DNA of 57,930 nucleotides from Sphingomonas populi (GTDB lineage: Bacteria; Pseudomonadota; Alphaproteobacteria; Sphingomonadales; Sphingomonadaceae). The stretch is taken from NCBI RefSeq assembly GCF_004208535.1, contig NZ_SGIS01000033.1:1-57930 (forward strand). Reading direction: 5' to 3'. Every line of letters begins with the position of its first letter. Within the stretch, counting starts at the first letter, position 1. Of the stretch, positions 25,816 to 34,495 are shown one piece after another. The position numbers and the translations under genes are program-made. The notes beneath the pieces are model-generated. The model was not told the origin of the DNA. It saw only the letters and a list, made by a program, of their open reading frames with translations, and searched no databases.

Positions 25816-25905
25816 GGTATGCGGTCATGGTGATCGGCGGCGTCTAACGAGCAGACGCAAATACCGAGGCGCGATGATGCAACCAAAGATGGCGAACACA
25901 CACTG

Positions 25906-26760
25906 ATGAGCGTTGCATTGTCCATAGCCGCGTTAATGCTTTCGCCGGGGTCTCCCGATGCCGACGCGCCTGCGCCGGGCGCCATCGCGCCGGTCGCGCT
26001 GCAAGCCGCCGTGCCAACGGAGGAGCCGGTCCAAGACCCTGTCGTCAAACCCGCGCCGCATCCGGCAGAGCCCGAAGACATTGTCGTCAATGCGCGCCGC
26101 AACGTTCCCGGCGATCCGTTCGTCGCGCTCAACGCCAAGAGCTTCGAACTGACCCAGAAGTTCGATACGGCGGTGGTCGAGCCGGTGTCGATGGGGTTCG
26201 ATTCGGTGGTGCCGGTGCCGATGCGCGACGGCTTGGGCAATTTCATCAAAAATTTGCGCGAACCCGCCGTGTTCATCAACTTCGTGCTGCAGCACAAGAT
26301 CGGCAAGGCGACCGAGACGGTCGGGCGTTTTGTCATCAATTCGACGATCGGCGTCGCCGGGCTGTTCGACATCGCCAAGCGCAAGCCGTTCCATCTGCGC
26401 CGCCGGCCCAACGGCTTCGCCGATACGTTCGGCTTCTACGGGATCGGGACGGGTCCGTTCTTCTTCCTGCCGATTGCGGGGCCGACGACGCTGCGCGATC
26501 TGATCGGCGGGACGCTCGACCGGCTGATCCTGCCGACGCTGATCGGTTCGCCGTTCACCAGCCCCTATTACAACATCGGCACCGGCACCGGCGTCACGCT
26601 CGATCGCCGCGTCAAGTTCGACGACCAGCTCAAGGCGTTCCGCGCGACCAGCGATCCGTATAGCGCACGCCGCGATTTCTACCTCAACGGGCGCAAGGCC
26701 GAGATCGACCATCTGCGCGGCAAGGACACGCCGACTGTAGGGGGCGTGAGGCCGTATTGA
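25906..26760 (+). CDS. mlaA: MlaA/VacJ-family outer-membrane phospholipid-transport protein
   Basis: 284 aa. Seen: the diagnostic MlaA core, 'EPAVFINFVLQHKIGKA', 'RFVINSTIGVAGLFDIA' and 'FGFYGIGTGPFFFLPIAGPT'. Family role: removes misplaced phospholipids from the outer leaflet of the outer membrane and passes them to the Mla pathway. Odd: the protein contains no cysteine, so there is no lipobox, while E. coli MlaA is a lipoprotein; the N-terminus is a short hydrophobic stretch and a Pro/Ala/Glu-rich linker of about 40 residues. The rest of the Mla system is not in the window. Confidence 0.9.
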   Translation: MSVALSIAALMLSPGSPDADAPAPGAIAPVALQAAVPTEEPVQDPVVKPAPHPAEPEDIVVNARRNVPGDPFVALNAKSFELTQKFDTAVVEPVSMGFDSVVPVPMRDGLGNFIKNLREPAVFINFVLQHKIGKATETVGRFVINSTIGVAGLFDIAKRKPFHLRRRPNGFADTFGFYGIGTGPFFFLPIAGPTTLRDLIGGTLDRLILPTLIGSPFTSPYYNIGTGTGVTLDRRVKFDDQLKAFRATSDPYSARRDFYLNGRKAEIDHLRGKDTPTVGGVRPY

Positions 26761-26773
26761 GGCGGACGACCTT

Positions 26774-26876
26774 CTCCCCTCCCTGGAAGGGAGGGGCGGG
26801 GGTGGGTCATTCGCGTGGGAACGCTGCGCCCGCCCCAAGCCGACCCACCCCCGCCCCTCCCTTTCAGGGAGGGGAG
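26774..26876. repeat. Long nested inverted repeat between convergent genes
   Basis: Two 35-bp arms, 26774-26808 and 26842-26876, are reverse complements with one mismatch, around a 33-nt loop. Each arm is itself a hairpin (CCCTCCCT and AGGGAGGG around 2-3 bases) followed by GGGGCGGGGGTGGGTC or its complement. The element fills the gap between mlaA and the histidine-kinase gene, so it could end transcription from both sides. It looks like a REP/MITE-type repeat rather than a plain terminator. Confidence 0.85.
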
Positions 26877-26886
26877 CTTGTTCGGC

Positions 26887-28224
26887 CTAAGCCACGCCGC
26901 CCGGCAGGCTCAGCACAACCGCCAGCCCACCCGCCGCACTCACGCCAAGCTCCAGCGACCCCCCATGCAGTTCGGCGAGTTCGCGGCTGATCGCCAGGCC
27001 GAAGCCGTGGCCTTCGCCGCGCTCGTCGAGGCGGTGGCCACGGGTGATCTCGGCGATTTGCGCGGGCGTCATGCCGGGGCCGTCGTCGGCGATCTCGATC
27101 CGCACCATCCGATCCGCCGATCGTGTCGTGATCCGAACCTGCGTGCGGGTGTGTCGCCACGCGTTGTCGAGGAGGTTGCCGAGCATCTCGTCGAGATCCT
27201 GCCCGTCGCATTGCACCTCCAGCGCCGGTGCGAGATCGACCAGCGGCGTAATGTCGCGATCGGCATGGATGCGCGCCATCGCCGCGATCAGATCGTTGAG
27301 ATGCGGCGCCAGCGCGACCCGCGCCGCCGCCGCCCCCGGTTCGGCGGCACGGGCGCGGCCGAGGTGGTGGCGGATCTGGCGTTCCATCCGTTCGACCTGA
27401 TCACGCAAACGCCCGTCACCCTCGGCGAGATCGAGCTTGAGCGTCGCGAGCGGCGTCTTCAGCCCATGCGCGAGGTTGGCGACGTGGCCGCGCGCGCGCG
27501 ACACCGCCGCTTCGTTGGCGTCGATCAGCGCGTTGAGTTCGGCGACCAGCGGCAGCAATTCAGTCGGCTCCTCGACGGTGATGTGGCGCACCCGGCCGGC
27601 GCGGACCTCGGCGACCCGGTCACGCAGTTTGGCGAGTGGGCGCAGGCCAATCCGCAACTGCACGACCAAAGCCAGCGCTAAGAAGCCGCCGAGCAGCAGC
27701 ACCGACAGCAGCAACGGCAGCATCGCCGCGCGGATCGGCCGATCGACGATCGCGCGCGGCCCCGCCGCCAGCACGAGCGCATCGCCGCGCAGCGTCGGCA
27801 ACCGCATGATCCGGTAATGGATGCGCAGGCCCGAGGCGTCGGTGCCTTCAAGCGGGTGCGGGCGTTCGCGCACGCGCTCGCGGGGCGGGGGCGGGCCGTC
27901 GTCGCGCGGCAGCGGCAGGTCCGCGCCTCGAAGCGAGGCCGAGCGCAGCGTTTTGGCCGGGCCGATCACTTCCCATGCCCAGCCCGAGCCGGGCTGGTCG
28001 AACGGCGGCAGATCGACCGCCTTGGCCGCGTCGAGCGTACCATCCGGCCCGACCGCACGCGCGACGATCGCGATCTGCGCGTCGAGCCGGTCGTCGAGCC
28101 CGCTCATCACGAAGCGTTCGAGGACTTGGCCGATCGCGGCGGCGGCGAGCGCCAGCGCGATCAGGATCGTCACGGCGGCGGTGGCGAGCAGTCGGCCTGA
28201 CAGCGAGCGCGGGAGCAGCCTCAT
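26887..28224 (-). CDS. Sensor histidine kinase, PhoQ-like
   Basis: 445 aa. Seen: two membrane helices (about 12-34 and 168-190) bounding a periplasmic domain of about 130 residues that includes a Pro/Arg-rich stretch ('DGPPPPRERVRER'); HAMP-like linker; H-box 'VANLAHGLKTPLATL'; N-box 'DEMLGNLLDNAWRH'; G-boxes 'DDGPGM' and 'GHGFGLAIS'. The H-box form and length match the PhoQ/QseC-like group. It would phosphorylate the regulator encoded just upstream, whose stop overlaps this start by 4 bp. Confidence 0.92.
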   Translation of the reverse strand: MRLLPRSLSGRLLATAAVTILIALALAAAAIGQVLERFVMSGLDDRLDAQIAIVARAVGPDGTLDAAKAVDLPPFDQPGSGWAWEVIGPAKTLRSASLRGADLPLPRDDGPPPPRERVRERPHPLEGTDASGLRIHYRIMRLPTLRGDALVLAAGPRAIVDRPIRAAMLPLLLSVLLLGGFLALALVVQLRIGLRPLAKLRDRVAEVRAGRVRHITVEEPTELLPLVAELNALIDANEAAVSRARGHVANLAHGLKTPLATLKLDLAEGDGRLRDQVERMERQIRHHLGRARAAEPGAAAARVALAPHLNDLIAAMARIHADRDITPLVDLAPALEVQCDGQDLDEMLGNLLDNAWRHTRTQVRITTRSADRMVRIEIADDGPGMTPAQIAEITRGHRLDERGEGHGFGLAISRELAELHGGSLELGVSAAGGLAVVLSLPGGVA

Positions 28225-28886
28225 GCCGGCCCCGCCGTCAGCCGGTAGCCGAGGCCGCGCACCGTCTCGATCAGCGACGCGCCGATCTTGCGGCGCAACC
28301 GCCCGATGATGACTTCAAGCGAGTTCGAATCGACATCGGCATCGCCTTCATAGACGCGCTCGAGCAAGTCGAGCCGTTCGACCACCGCGTCCTTGCGCAG
28401 CATCAGGCAGGACAGCACGCGCCATTCGAACGCGGTGAGCTTGAGCGGCATGCCGTCGAGCTGGAACTGGCCGGTCTGCGCCTCGAAGCTGAGCGGGCCG
28501 CACTGGATCACGCTCGCGGCATGTCCGGCGGCGCGGCGGACCAGCGCGCGCAGCCGCATCACCAGCTCCTCGACGCGGAACGGCTTGACGAGATAATCGT
28601 CGGCACCGGCCTTGAAGCCGAGCACCTTGTCCGACCAGGCATCGCGCGCGGTGAGGATCAGCACGGGCAGGGTGCGCCCGCCAGCGCGCCATTCGGCAAG
28701 AACCGACAAGCCATCACGGCGGGGCAGGCCGAGATCGAGCACGGCGACGTCATAGGCTTCGGTCGACCCGAGATGGCCGCCGTCCTCGCCATTGTCGGCG
28801 ACGTCGACCGCGAACGATTCGGCGCGCAGCGCGCGCGCGATCGATTCGGCCAGCGCGGCATCGTCCTCGACCAGCAATACCCGCAT
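28221..28886 (-). CDS. OmpR/PhoP-family response regulator
   Basis: 221 aa. Seen: receiver domain with acidic pocket 'LLVEDD', phosphoacceptor Asp in 'VAVLDLGLP', Thr and Lys switch residues in 'LILTARDAW' and 'DDYLVKPF', and a winged-helix output domain ending 'LIETVRGLGYRL'. The start at 28886 has GGAGCGAGACG before it; the ATG at 28907 is in frame but less well placed. Paired with the PhoQ-like kinase and divergent from the exported protein at 29008. Confidence 0.94.
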   Translation of the reverse strand: MRVLLVEDDAALAESIARALRAESFAVDVADNGEDGGHLGSTEAYDVAVLDLGLPRRDGLSVLAEWRAGGRTLPVLILTARDAWSDKVLGFKAGADDYLVKPFRVEELVMRLRALVRRAAGHAASVIQCGPLSFEAQTGQFQLDGMPLKLTAFEWRVLSCLMLRKDAVVERLDLLERVYEGDADVDSNSLEVIIGRLRRKIGASLIETVRGLGYRLTAGPA

Positions 28887-28934
28887 CGTCTCGCTCCTTC
28901 GCGGCACCCGCTATGCCACGGGCCTAAACCGAAA

Positions 28935-28952
28935 CTGAACGCCGTGGTTCAG
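28935..28952. promoter_or_regulatory. Inverted repeat in the response-regulator upstream region
   Basis: CTGAAC-gccgtg-GTTCAG, perfect 6-bp arms, 48 bp upstream of the regulator start and 55 bp upstream of the divergent gene at 29008. A candidate binding site for autoregulation, though OmpR-type regulators more often bind direct repeats. Confidence 0.35.
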
Positions 28953-29007
28953 ACCGCGTCGGCATGGCGGCTGTAGAAGGAGGCATCAACCACGAACGGA
29001 GCATCCC

Positions 29008-29571
29008 ATGACCGATACTTTCACGTCACGCCGCAAGCTTGGCCTCAGTGCCGCCGCGATCGCACTGCTCGCCGTGGGCGGCGCTGCCGGTGCGGTCGCC
29101 AGCCACGCCATCCAGCCGTCGATCGCGATGGCGCCGACGCACGCGGTCGCGATCAAGAGCCTCTCCGATGACGGCGGCATCGTCACCGTCAAGGGCCGCG
29201 TCGCCGAGACCTATGGCAACCAGTTCACCATTGAGGACGGCACCGGCAAGGCGCTGATCGACGGCGGCCCGGCGGTCGAGGACGGTTCGCTTGCGCCCAA
29301 GGGCGCGATCGTCAGCGTGCAGGGCCGCTTCGATCGCGGCACGCTGCACCCGATGTTCTTGATCGATCCGTCGGGCAAGGTGGTCGAGATCGGGCATGGA
29401 CCACGCGGCCCCGGTGGCCCGGGCGGTCCCGGCCCGCATGGCCCCGGCCCGGGCGAAGGCCCCGATCGCGCCCCGCCGCCCCCGCCGCCGGCTGGTGTCG
29501 CTCCGGCCGGTACGGCTCCCGCACCCGCAGGCGCGGCGGCCCCCGCGCCTGCCGTGCAGAACGCGAACTGA
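29008..29571 (+). CDS. Exported OB-fold-like protein with Gly/Pro-rich tail
   Basis: 187 aa, function unknown. Seen: N-terminal membrane/signal helix ('LGLSAAAIALLAVGGAAGAV'), a small beta domain at about 48-125 ('VTVKGRVAETYGNQFTIEDG', 'GAIVSVQGRFDRGTLHPMF') resembling the periplasmic OB folds of YgiW/DUF5666 proteins, then a low-complexity tail of Gly-Pro-Gly, polyproline and Pro-Ala repeats. ATG follows CGGAGCATCCC. Divergent from the two-component system, an arrangement typical of a target or accessory of that system. A perfect hairpin terminator lies just after the stop. Confidence 0.7.
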   Translation: MTDTFTSRRKLGLSAAAIALLAVGGAAGAVASHAIQPSIAMAPTHAVAIKSLSDDGGIVTVKGRVAETYGNQFTIEDGTGKALIDGGPAVEDGSLAPKGAIVSVQGRFDRGTLHPMFLIDPSGKVVEIGHGPRGPGGPGGPGPHGPGPGEGPDRAPPPPPPAGVAPAGTAPAPAGAAAPAPAVQNAN

Positions 29572-29576
29572 GCCGA

Positions 29577-29616
29577 TCAGCGCGCGCCATGCCCCCGGTG
29601 GCATGGCGCGCGCTGA
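29577..29616. terminator. Bidirectional hairpin terminator
   Basis: Perfect 17-bp arms, 29577-29593 and 29600-29616, with a 6-nt loop. It lies between the stop at 29571 and the convergent MATE stop codon, which starts at the very next base. No T-run follows, so it is a strong hairpin rather than a textbook intrinsic terminator. Confidence 0.75.
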
Positions 29617-30984
29617 CTATCCGGCTTGGCGGTCGCGCATCGCCCAGCGCGCGACCATCAGTACCGCCACCGTGGCGAGACCGGCGGCCAGCCCGACCCA
29701 CACGCCGACGCCGCCCCAGCCGAGCCAGAAGCCGAGCACCACCGCCGTCCCAAGCCCGACGATCCAATAGCCGATCAGCGCGAGCAGCATCGGCACGAAC
29801 GTATCATGCAGCCCGCGCAACATCCCCGCGCCGACCGCCTGCGCGCCGTCGAAGAACTGGAACAGCGCCGCCACGCCGAGGAACGACACCGCCAGCGACA
29901 CGACATGCGCCTCGGCGGGCGTGTCGGACGCGAGGAACATGGCGACGAGCGGATGGCGGAGCGTCAGCAGGATCGTCGCGGTACACGCCATCACCGCCAT
30001 CGTCAGGCCCAGCGCTGCCGCGCCGGCGCGACCCACGCCGACTGCATCGCCGCGCCCGAAGGCAAGGCCGACGCGCACCGTCGCCGCTTGCGCGAGGCCG
30101 AGCGGGATCATGAAGCACAGAGCGGCGAGCTGGATCGCGACTGCATGCGCGGCGAGTTCGGGCGTGCCGATCAGCCCCATCAGGAACACCGCGCAGTTGA
30201 AGATCGTCACCTCCAGCCCCACCGTCACCGCGATCGGCAGGCCCAGCCGCCACAGCGCGCGGTAGCGCGGCCAGTCGGCGCGCCACCACCTGCCGAACAG
30301 ATGATAGCGGCGGAAGCGCTTGTGCCGCGCCACCACGACGGCGAGGCCGACGAACATCCACAGGTTCGACAGCGCGCTGCCGAGGCCGGCTCCGAACAGC
30401 CCGAGCGCTGGCAGGCCGAATCGCCCGAAGATCAGCGCATAGTTGAGCACCGCGTTGAGCAGCACCGCGATAACGCCGATCACGAACGCCCAGATCGGCC
30501 GCTCCAGCGCCGAGACGAACGCGCGCAGCACGTAATAGCCCATCAGCGGCAACAGCCCGAGCATCATCGGGTGGACCAGCTTCACCGCATCGTGGGCGAG
30601 ATCGGGTTGCTGGCCGAACGCGAGCAGGATCGGCTCGGCCTGCCACAGTAGCAGCCACATCGGCACGACCAACGTGACCGATACCCACAACGCCTGCCGC
30701 ACCGTGCGGCGCACGTCGCGCACCGCGTTGCTGCGCTCGCCGAGCGCGCGCGCGATCATCGGTGCGGCGGCGGTGACGAGGCCGGTTCCGAAGAACACAC
30801 AGGCGTTGACGAGGTTGACGCCGAGCGATGCCGCCGCCAGCGGATGCGGCCCAGCCCAGCCGAGCAGCACCACATCGGTGGTCGCGATCAGCGCCTGCGC
30901 GAGATTGGTCAGCACCAGTGGATAGGCGAGTACCACCATCGCCAGCGCTTCGCGCCGCCACCAATGTTGTTCGTCGCGTGCCAT
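29617..30984 (-). CDS. MATE-family efflux transporter
   Basis: 455 aa, twelve membrane segments in two MatE repeats. Seen: first repeat 'YPLVLTNLAQALIATTDVVL' with 'GTGLVTAAAPMIARALG', second repeat beginning near 'RLGLPIAVTVGLEVTIFNCA' with 'ELAAHAVAIQLAALCFMIPL', the NorM-type signature order. Role: Na+- or H+-coupled export of cationic drugs or metabolites. Starts on ATG; single gene, convergent with the exported protein and ended by the shared hairpin. Confidence 0.93.
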   Translation of the reverse strand: MARDEQHWWRREALAMVVLAYPLVLTNLAQALIATTDVVLLGWAGPHPLAAASLGVNLVNACVFFGTGLVTAAAPMIARALGERSNAVRDVRRTVRQALWVSVTLVVPMWLLLWQAEPILLAFGQQPDLAHDAVKLVHPMMLGLLPLMGYYVLRAFVSALERPIWAFVIGVIAVLLNAVLNYALIFGRFGLPALGLFGAGLGSALSNLWMFVGLAVVVARHKRFRRYHLFGRWWRADWPRYRALWRLGLPIAVTVGLEVTIFNCAVFLMGLIGTPELAAHAVAIQLAALCFMIPLGLAQAATVRVGLAFGRGDAVGVGRAGAAALGLTMAVMACTATILLTLRHPLVAMFLASDTPAEAHVVSLAVSFLGVAALFQFFDGAQAVGAGMLRGLHDTFVPMLLALIGYWIVGLGTAVVLGFWLGWGGVGVWVGLAAGLATVAVLMVARWAMRDRQAG

Positions 30985-31108
30985 AGGTCGCCGATGGACG
31001 CGTCAGGCCGGCGGGGCAAGTCCGGCATGATGGGGCGAGGGCGGATACATAACGTCAAGTATCAGCAACGCGCCTGCAACATCCGCTCGGCTATGCTGGA
31101 GCGAATGA

Positions 31109-31122
31109 TTGTAGCGCTACCA
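31109..31122. promoter_or_regulatory. LacI-type palindrome upstream of the antiporter
   Basis: TTGTAGCGCTACCA; the inner 10 bp GTAGCGCTAC (31111-31120) are a perfect palindrome centred on CG, and the 14-mer differs at one base from the symmetric TGGTAGCGCTACCA. CG-centred palindromes of this kind are typical operators of LacI/GalR regulators. It lies 88 bp upstream of the antiporter start. Confidence 0.5.
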
Positions 31123-31209
31123 CTTACCGCTTGCGATCCTCCCGGGTCTGGTGTTCGTTGCCCTGTGTCGCGATGAACGGATTGCGACAGGGGGATCATA
31201 GGGGCGGGT

Positions 31210-32583
31210 ATGGCGCAGGACGCAATCGAAAGTCTGTCGAAGACGATCGCGGGAATCCTTTCGCCGCACGGGCCGGCGGTGCAATCCGCGGCCAGCTATA
31301 CGCCCGGCGATTTCAGCGTGCATTTCTTCCTGCAACTGGCGGTGATCCTGCTGACCTGCCGTGTGGCGGGTTGGCTCGGGCAGAAACTGCTCGGCCAGCC
31401 GCAGGTGGTCGGCGAGATGATCGCCGGTGTCATTCTCGGGCCGTCGTTGCTCGGGCTGCTGTTCCCCGATTTCCAGCTCGCGTTGTTTCCCAAGGAAACC
31501 CGCAACGTGCTGTATGCCGGCGCGCAACTTGGCGTCGGACTCTATATGTTTCTGGTCGGGCTGACGCTCCGGCTCGATCACGTTCAGAGCAAGCTGCGCA
31601 GCGCGAGCATGGTTTCGGCTGCCGGCATCATCGTGCCGTTCCTGCTCGCCGCACTGTTGGCGCCGTGGCTGACCGGGATCGACGGACTGTTCGCGCCCGG
31701 TATCAGCCAGGCCAATGCCACCTTGTTCCTCGGCGCGTGCATCGCGCTCACCGCCTTTCCGATGCTGGCGCGGATCATCAACGAACGCGGACTGGCGGGA
31801 TCGTCGCTCGGCACGCTGTCGCTGACGGCGGGCGCGTTCGACGATGCCGCATCGTGGTGCGTGCTCGCGGTGGTGCTGGCGACCTTCGGCGGTGGGCCGG
31901 GCGTGGCGGTGCTCGCGATCGGTGGGGCGATACTGTATGTCGCCTTCATGATTCTCGTCGGGCGGCGGCTGCTGAGCCTGCTCGGCCGGGCCGTCGAGGC
32001 ACGCGGCGAGATGAGCATGACGGTGCTCGCCATCACGCTCGCGCTGTTCTGCCTGTCGGCGTTCCTGATGGACGCGATCGGCATCCACGCGATCTTCGGC
32101 GGCTTCCTGCTCGGCGCGTGCATGCCGCGCGGGGCTTTCGTCGCGGAGCTGAAGCGCAAGGTCGAGCCGCTCGCGGTCGTGCTGCTGCTGCCGATGTTCT
32201 TCACCTATTCGGGGCTGAACACGCGCATGGACATGGTCAATTCGGCGCAACTGCTGCTGGTTGCGCTCGTCATCCTCATGGTGTCGGTGCTGGCGAAGTT
32301 CGGCGCGTGCTGGGCGGCGGCGCGACTGTCGGGCGAGGACAATCGCACCGCGCTCGGCATCGGCGCGCTGATGAACTCGCGCGGGCTGATGGAACTCATC
32401 ATCATCAACATCGGGCTGCAAAAGGGCATCATCGGGCCGACCTTGTTCGCGATGCTGGTGCTGATGGCGATCGTCACGACGATGATGGCCGGGCCGCTGT
32501 TCGAACTCGTCTATGGCCGCCGCGCGCGCGCCGAAGGCGAACTCGGCACGCTCGACAGCCAAATGGTGGCCAAGGCCGCCTGA
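31210..32583 (+). CDS. CPA2-family cation:proton antiporter
   Basis: 457 aa, about twelve to thirteen membrane segments. Seen: Na_H_Exchanger domain with 'LLGQPQVVGEMIAGVILGPS', 'QLGVGLYMFLVGLTLRLD', and an ion-binding site 'AGAFDDAASWCVLAV' with two adjacent Asp, the arrangement of electrogenic CPA2 antiporters. The protein ends soon after the last helix, without the RCK/TrkA domain of KefB/KefC. Role: exchange of Na+ or K+ for H+ across the inner membrane. ATG follows AGGGGCGGGT. The porin gene starts 13 bp downstream and is probably in the same unit. Confidence 0.92.
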   Translation: MAQDAIESLSKTIAGILSPHGPAVQSAASYTPGDFSVHFFLQLAVILLTCRVAGWLGQKLLGQPQVVGEMIAGVILGPSLLGLLFPDFQLALFPKETRNVLYAGAQLGVGLYMFLVGLTLRLDHVQSKLRSASMVSAAGIIVPFLLAALLAPWLTGIDGLFAPGISQANATLFLGACIALTAFPMLARIINERGLAGSSLGTLSLTAGAFDDAASWCVLAVVLATFGGGPGVAVLAIGGAILYVAFMILVGRRLLSLLGRAVEARGEMSMTVLAITLALFCLSAFLMDAIGIHAIFGGFLLGACMPRGAFVAELKRKVEPLAVVLLLPMFFTYSGLNTRMDMVNSAQLLLVALVILMVSVLAKFGACWAAARLSGEDNRTALGIGALMNSRGLMELIIINIGLQKGIIGPTLFAMLVLMAIVTTMMAGPLFELVYGRRARAEGELGTLDSQMVAKAA

Positions 32584-32596
32584 ACCGGGAGACTTC

Positions 32597-33829
32597 ATGA
32601 AAGACGTGGTTGCGAGCGCATTGGCGCTCGCCGCCTGTGTGGCGGGTGCGTCCGCCGCGCAGGCTCAGGAAATCGTGCTCAAGCCGCTGATCGATGCGCG
32701 GCTGCGTTATGAACATGTCGACCAGCAGGGCATCGCCGACACCGCCGATGCGGTGACGCTGCGTGTGCGCAGCGGCGTGCAGGCGAGCACTGGGCCGTTC
32801 TCGGCGCTGGTCGAGGCGGAAAGCATGCTCGCGATCGGCCCGCACTATAACGACGGCTATAACGGCAAGCCGCTGCCGGTGGTGGGCGATGCGCAGAACA
32901 TCGAACTCAACCGCGCGCAGCTCCGCTATGCCGATCACGGCGTCGCGCTCACCGCCGGCCGGCAATTGGTCACCCTCGGCGACCAGCGCTTCGTCGGCTC
33001 GGCGAGCTGGCGGCAGAACCAGCGCACCTTCGATGCGGTGCGCGGGCAATGGACGGTGGTGCCGGACCTCAGCGTGGATGCGACCTATGCCTGGTCCGAG
33101 CGCGATATCACCGGCATCCAGGGCACGCCGGCGCGTCCACAGGCGATCGGCGGCAATTTCTGGTTCGGCAATGTCGCGTATGCGATGCCGCTCGGCACGC
33201 TCACCGGATTCGCCTATCTGATCGACGAGCGATCGAACGGCATCGCCGGCGCGCGGCTGTCGAGCCAGACCTATGGCGGGCGCTATGCGGGCAATCACAA
33301 GCTGGGCGGGGGCGGGTGGACGCTCGGCTATATCGCCAGCGTCGCGCGGCAGAGCGACTATGCCCGCAACCCCAATCGCTATGCGGCGACCTATTGGCTC
33401 GGCGAGGCGACGCTGTCGCGCAAGGCGCTGAGCGGCACGCTCGGCTACGAGGTGCTCGGCGCCGCGCGGGGCGGTGCCGCAGGCACCGCGCTGACCAGCG
33501 TGCAGACGCCGCTCGGATCGATCTTCGGCTTTCAGGGCTGGGCCGACAAGTTCGCCACCACCCCGCCCGATGGCGTGCGCGACGGCTATGCGACGCTCGG
33601 CGCCACCTGGAAGCACGCCGGGCTGGTCAGCAGCTACGGCATCGGCGCGACCGTCCACCGCTTCGACAGCGATCGCGCAGCGCGCCATTATGGCGACGAA
33701 CTCGATCTGATCGCGCAGGCCAAGATCGCGCGCTATACCGTGGCCGCACGCTACGCGCATTACCGCGCCGATACGTTCGCGACCGATACTGACAAGCTGT
33801 GGCTGTCGGTGGATTGGGTGTTCAACTGA
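32597..33829 (+). CDS. Alginate-export-family outer-membrane porin
   Basis: 410 aa. Seen: a signal ending 'SAAQAQ', then an all-beta protein whose strands match the Alginate_exp type ('DARLRYEHVDQQGIADTADA', 'LRVRSGVQASTGPFSALVEA', 'AGRQLVTLGDQRFVGSASWR'), ending in 'LWLSVDWVFN'. Family role: substrate-selective outer-membrane channel; many members are porins unrelated to alginate. ATG after CCGGGAG. Placement behind an antiporter suggests a linked response to ions or pH, but this is a guess. Confidence 0.85.
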   Translation: MKDVVASALALAACVAGASAAQAQEIVLKPLIDARLRYEHVDQQGIADTADAVTLRVRSGVQASTGPFSALVEAESMLAIGPHYNDGYNGKPLPVVGDAQNIELNRAQLRYADHGVALTAGRQLVTLGDQRFVGSASWRQNQRTFDAVRGQWTVVPDLSVDATYAWSERDITGIQGTPARPQAIGGNFWFGNVAYAMPLGTLTGFAYLIDERSNGIAGARLSSQTYGGRYAGNHKLGGGGWTLGYIASVARQSDYARNPNRYAATYWLGEATLSRKALSGTLGYEVLGAARGGAAGTALTSVQTPLGSIFGFQGWADKFATTPPDGVRDGYATLGATWKHAGLVSSYGIGATVHRFDSDRAARHYGDELDLIAQAKIARYTVAARYAHYRADTFATDTDKLWLSVDWVFN

Positions 33830-34368
33830 CGCGCACGCAAAAGCTCAAGGTCTATCGCACCCCGATCGGCTTTCACGACGCCTATGTCGCCGCGCCAAGC
33901 CAGAAGGCGGCGCTGGCGGCATGGGGCAGCGACCATGATCTGTTCGCGCGCGGCATCGCGGAGCTGGTCGAGGACCCAGACCTGACTCGCGAGCCGCTCG
34001 CCAAGCCCGGCGAGGTGATCCGTCGGTCGCGCGGCACCACCGCCGAACAGATCGCCGCGCTTCCGCCCGATCGCCCGAAGCGTGCGCGCGAAGCTGCGGC
34101 GGAGCCACCCCGGCCCGCACCCAAGGCCAAACCTAAGCCCAAGCCAAGGCCGGATCGCGCGCCGCTCGACGCGGCCCGCGCCGCGCTTGACGACGTGGCC
34201 GCCCGCCACCGCCGCGAACGCGACACCCTCGGCGAGCGTGAGGCGGCACTGGCGCGCGAACGGCGCGAAACCGAGAAGCGCCAGGCAGCCGAGGTCGCCG
34301 CGTTGCGCGCTGAGGCTGAGCAGGCGCAGACGGCTTACGATGCGGCGATGCAGGCGTGGCGCGGCTAG
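33799..34368 (+). CDS. Hypothetical protein with Lys/Pro-rich linker and coiled coil
   Basis: 189 aa, function unknown. Seen: a conserved-looking N-terminal block ('LKVYRTPIGFHDAYVAAPSQ', 'KPGEVIRRSRGTTAEQIAAL'), a 'PKAKPKPKPRPDRAP' linker, and a C-terminal Arg/Glu/Ala coiled coil. No signal peptide. The only standard starts are GTG 33799 and TTG 33814, both inside the porin gene, so it overlaps that gene by 16-31 bp in another frame and is probably translated from the same message. Confidence 0.7.
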   Translation: MAVGGLGVQLTRTQKLKVYRTPIGFHDAYVAAPSQKAALAAWGSDHDLFARGIAELVEDPDLTREPLAKPGEVIRRSRGTTAEQIAALPPDRPKRAREAAAEPPRPAPKAKPKPKPRPDRAPLDAARAALDDVAARHRRERDTLGEREAALARERRETEKRQAAEVAALRAEAEQAQTAYDAAMQAWRG

Positions 34369-34495
34369 GCCGTATCGATAGCGGGTTGAATGTGCCGCAG
34401 CGGCTGCGATGACGCCCGGGTAACGATCGCGGCCGAGCCCCGGCCCGGCTGGCCGATCGCCCCCAATCTTCCTATCGGTATGTCGGGCAGGCGCG

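Noticed and set aside
29400..29571. Gly/Pro-rich tail as a PEP-CTERM sorting signal
   Set aside because: There is no hydrophobic helix or Arg cluster after it.
31117..32598. Long minus-strand frame opposite the antiporter
   Set aside because: His/Gln/Arg-rich shadow of the antiporter gene, with no domain.
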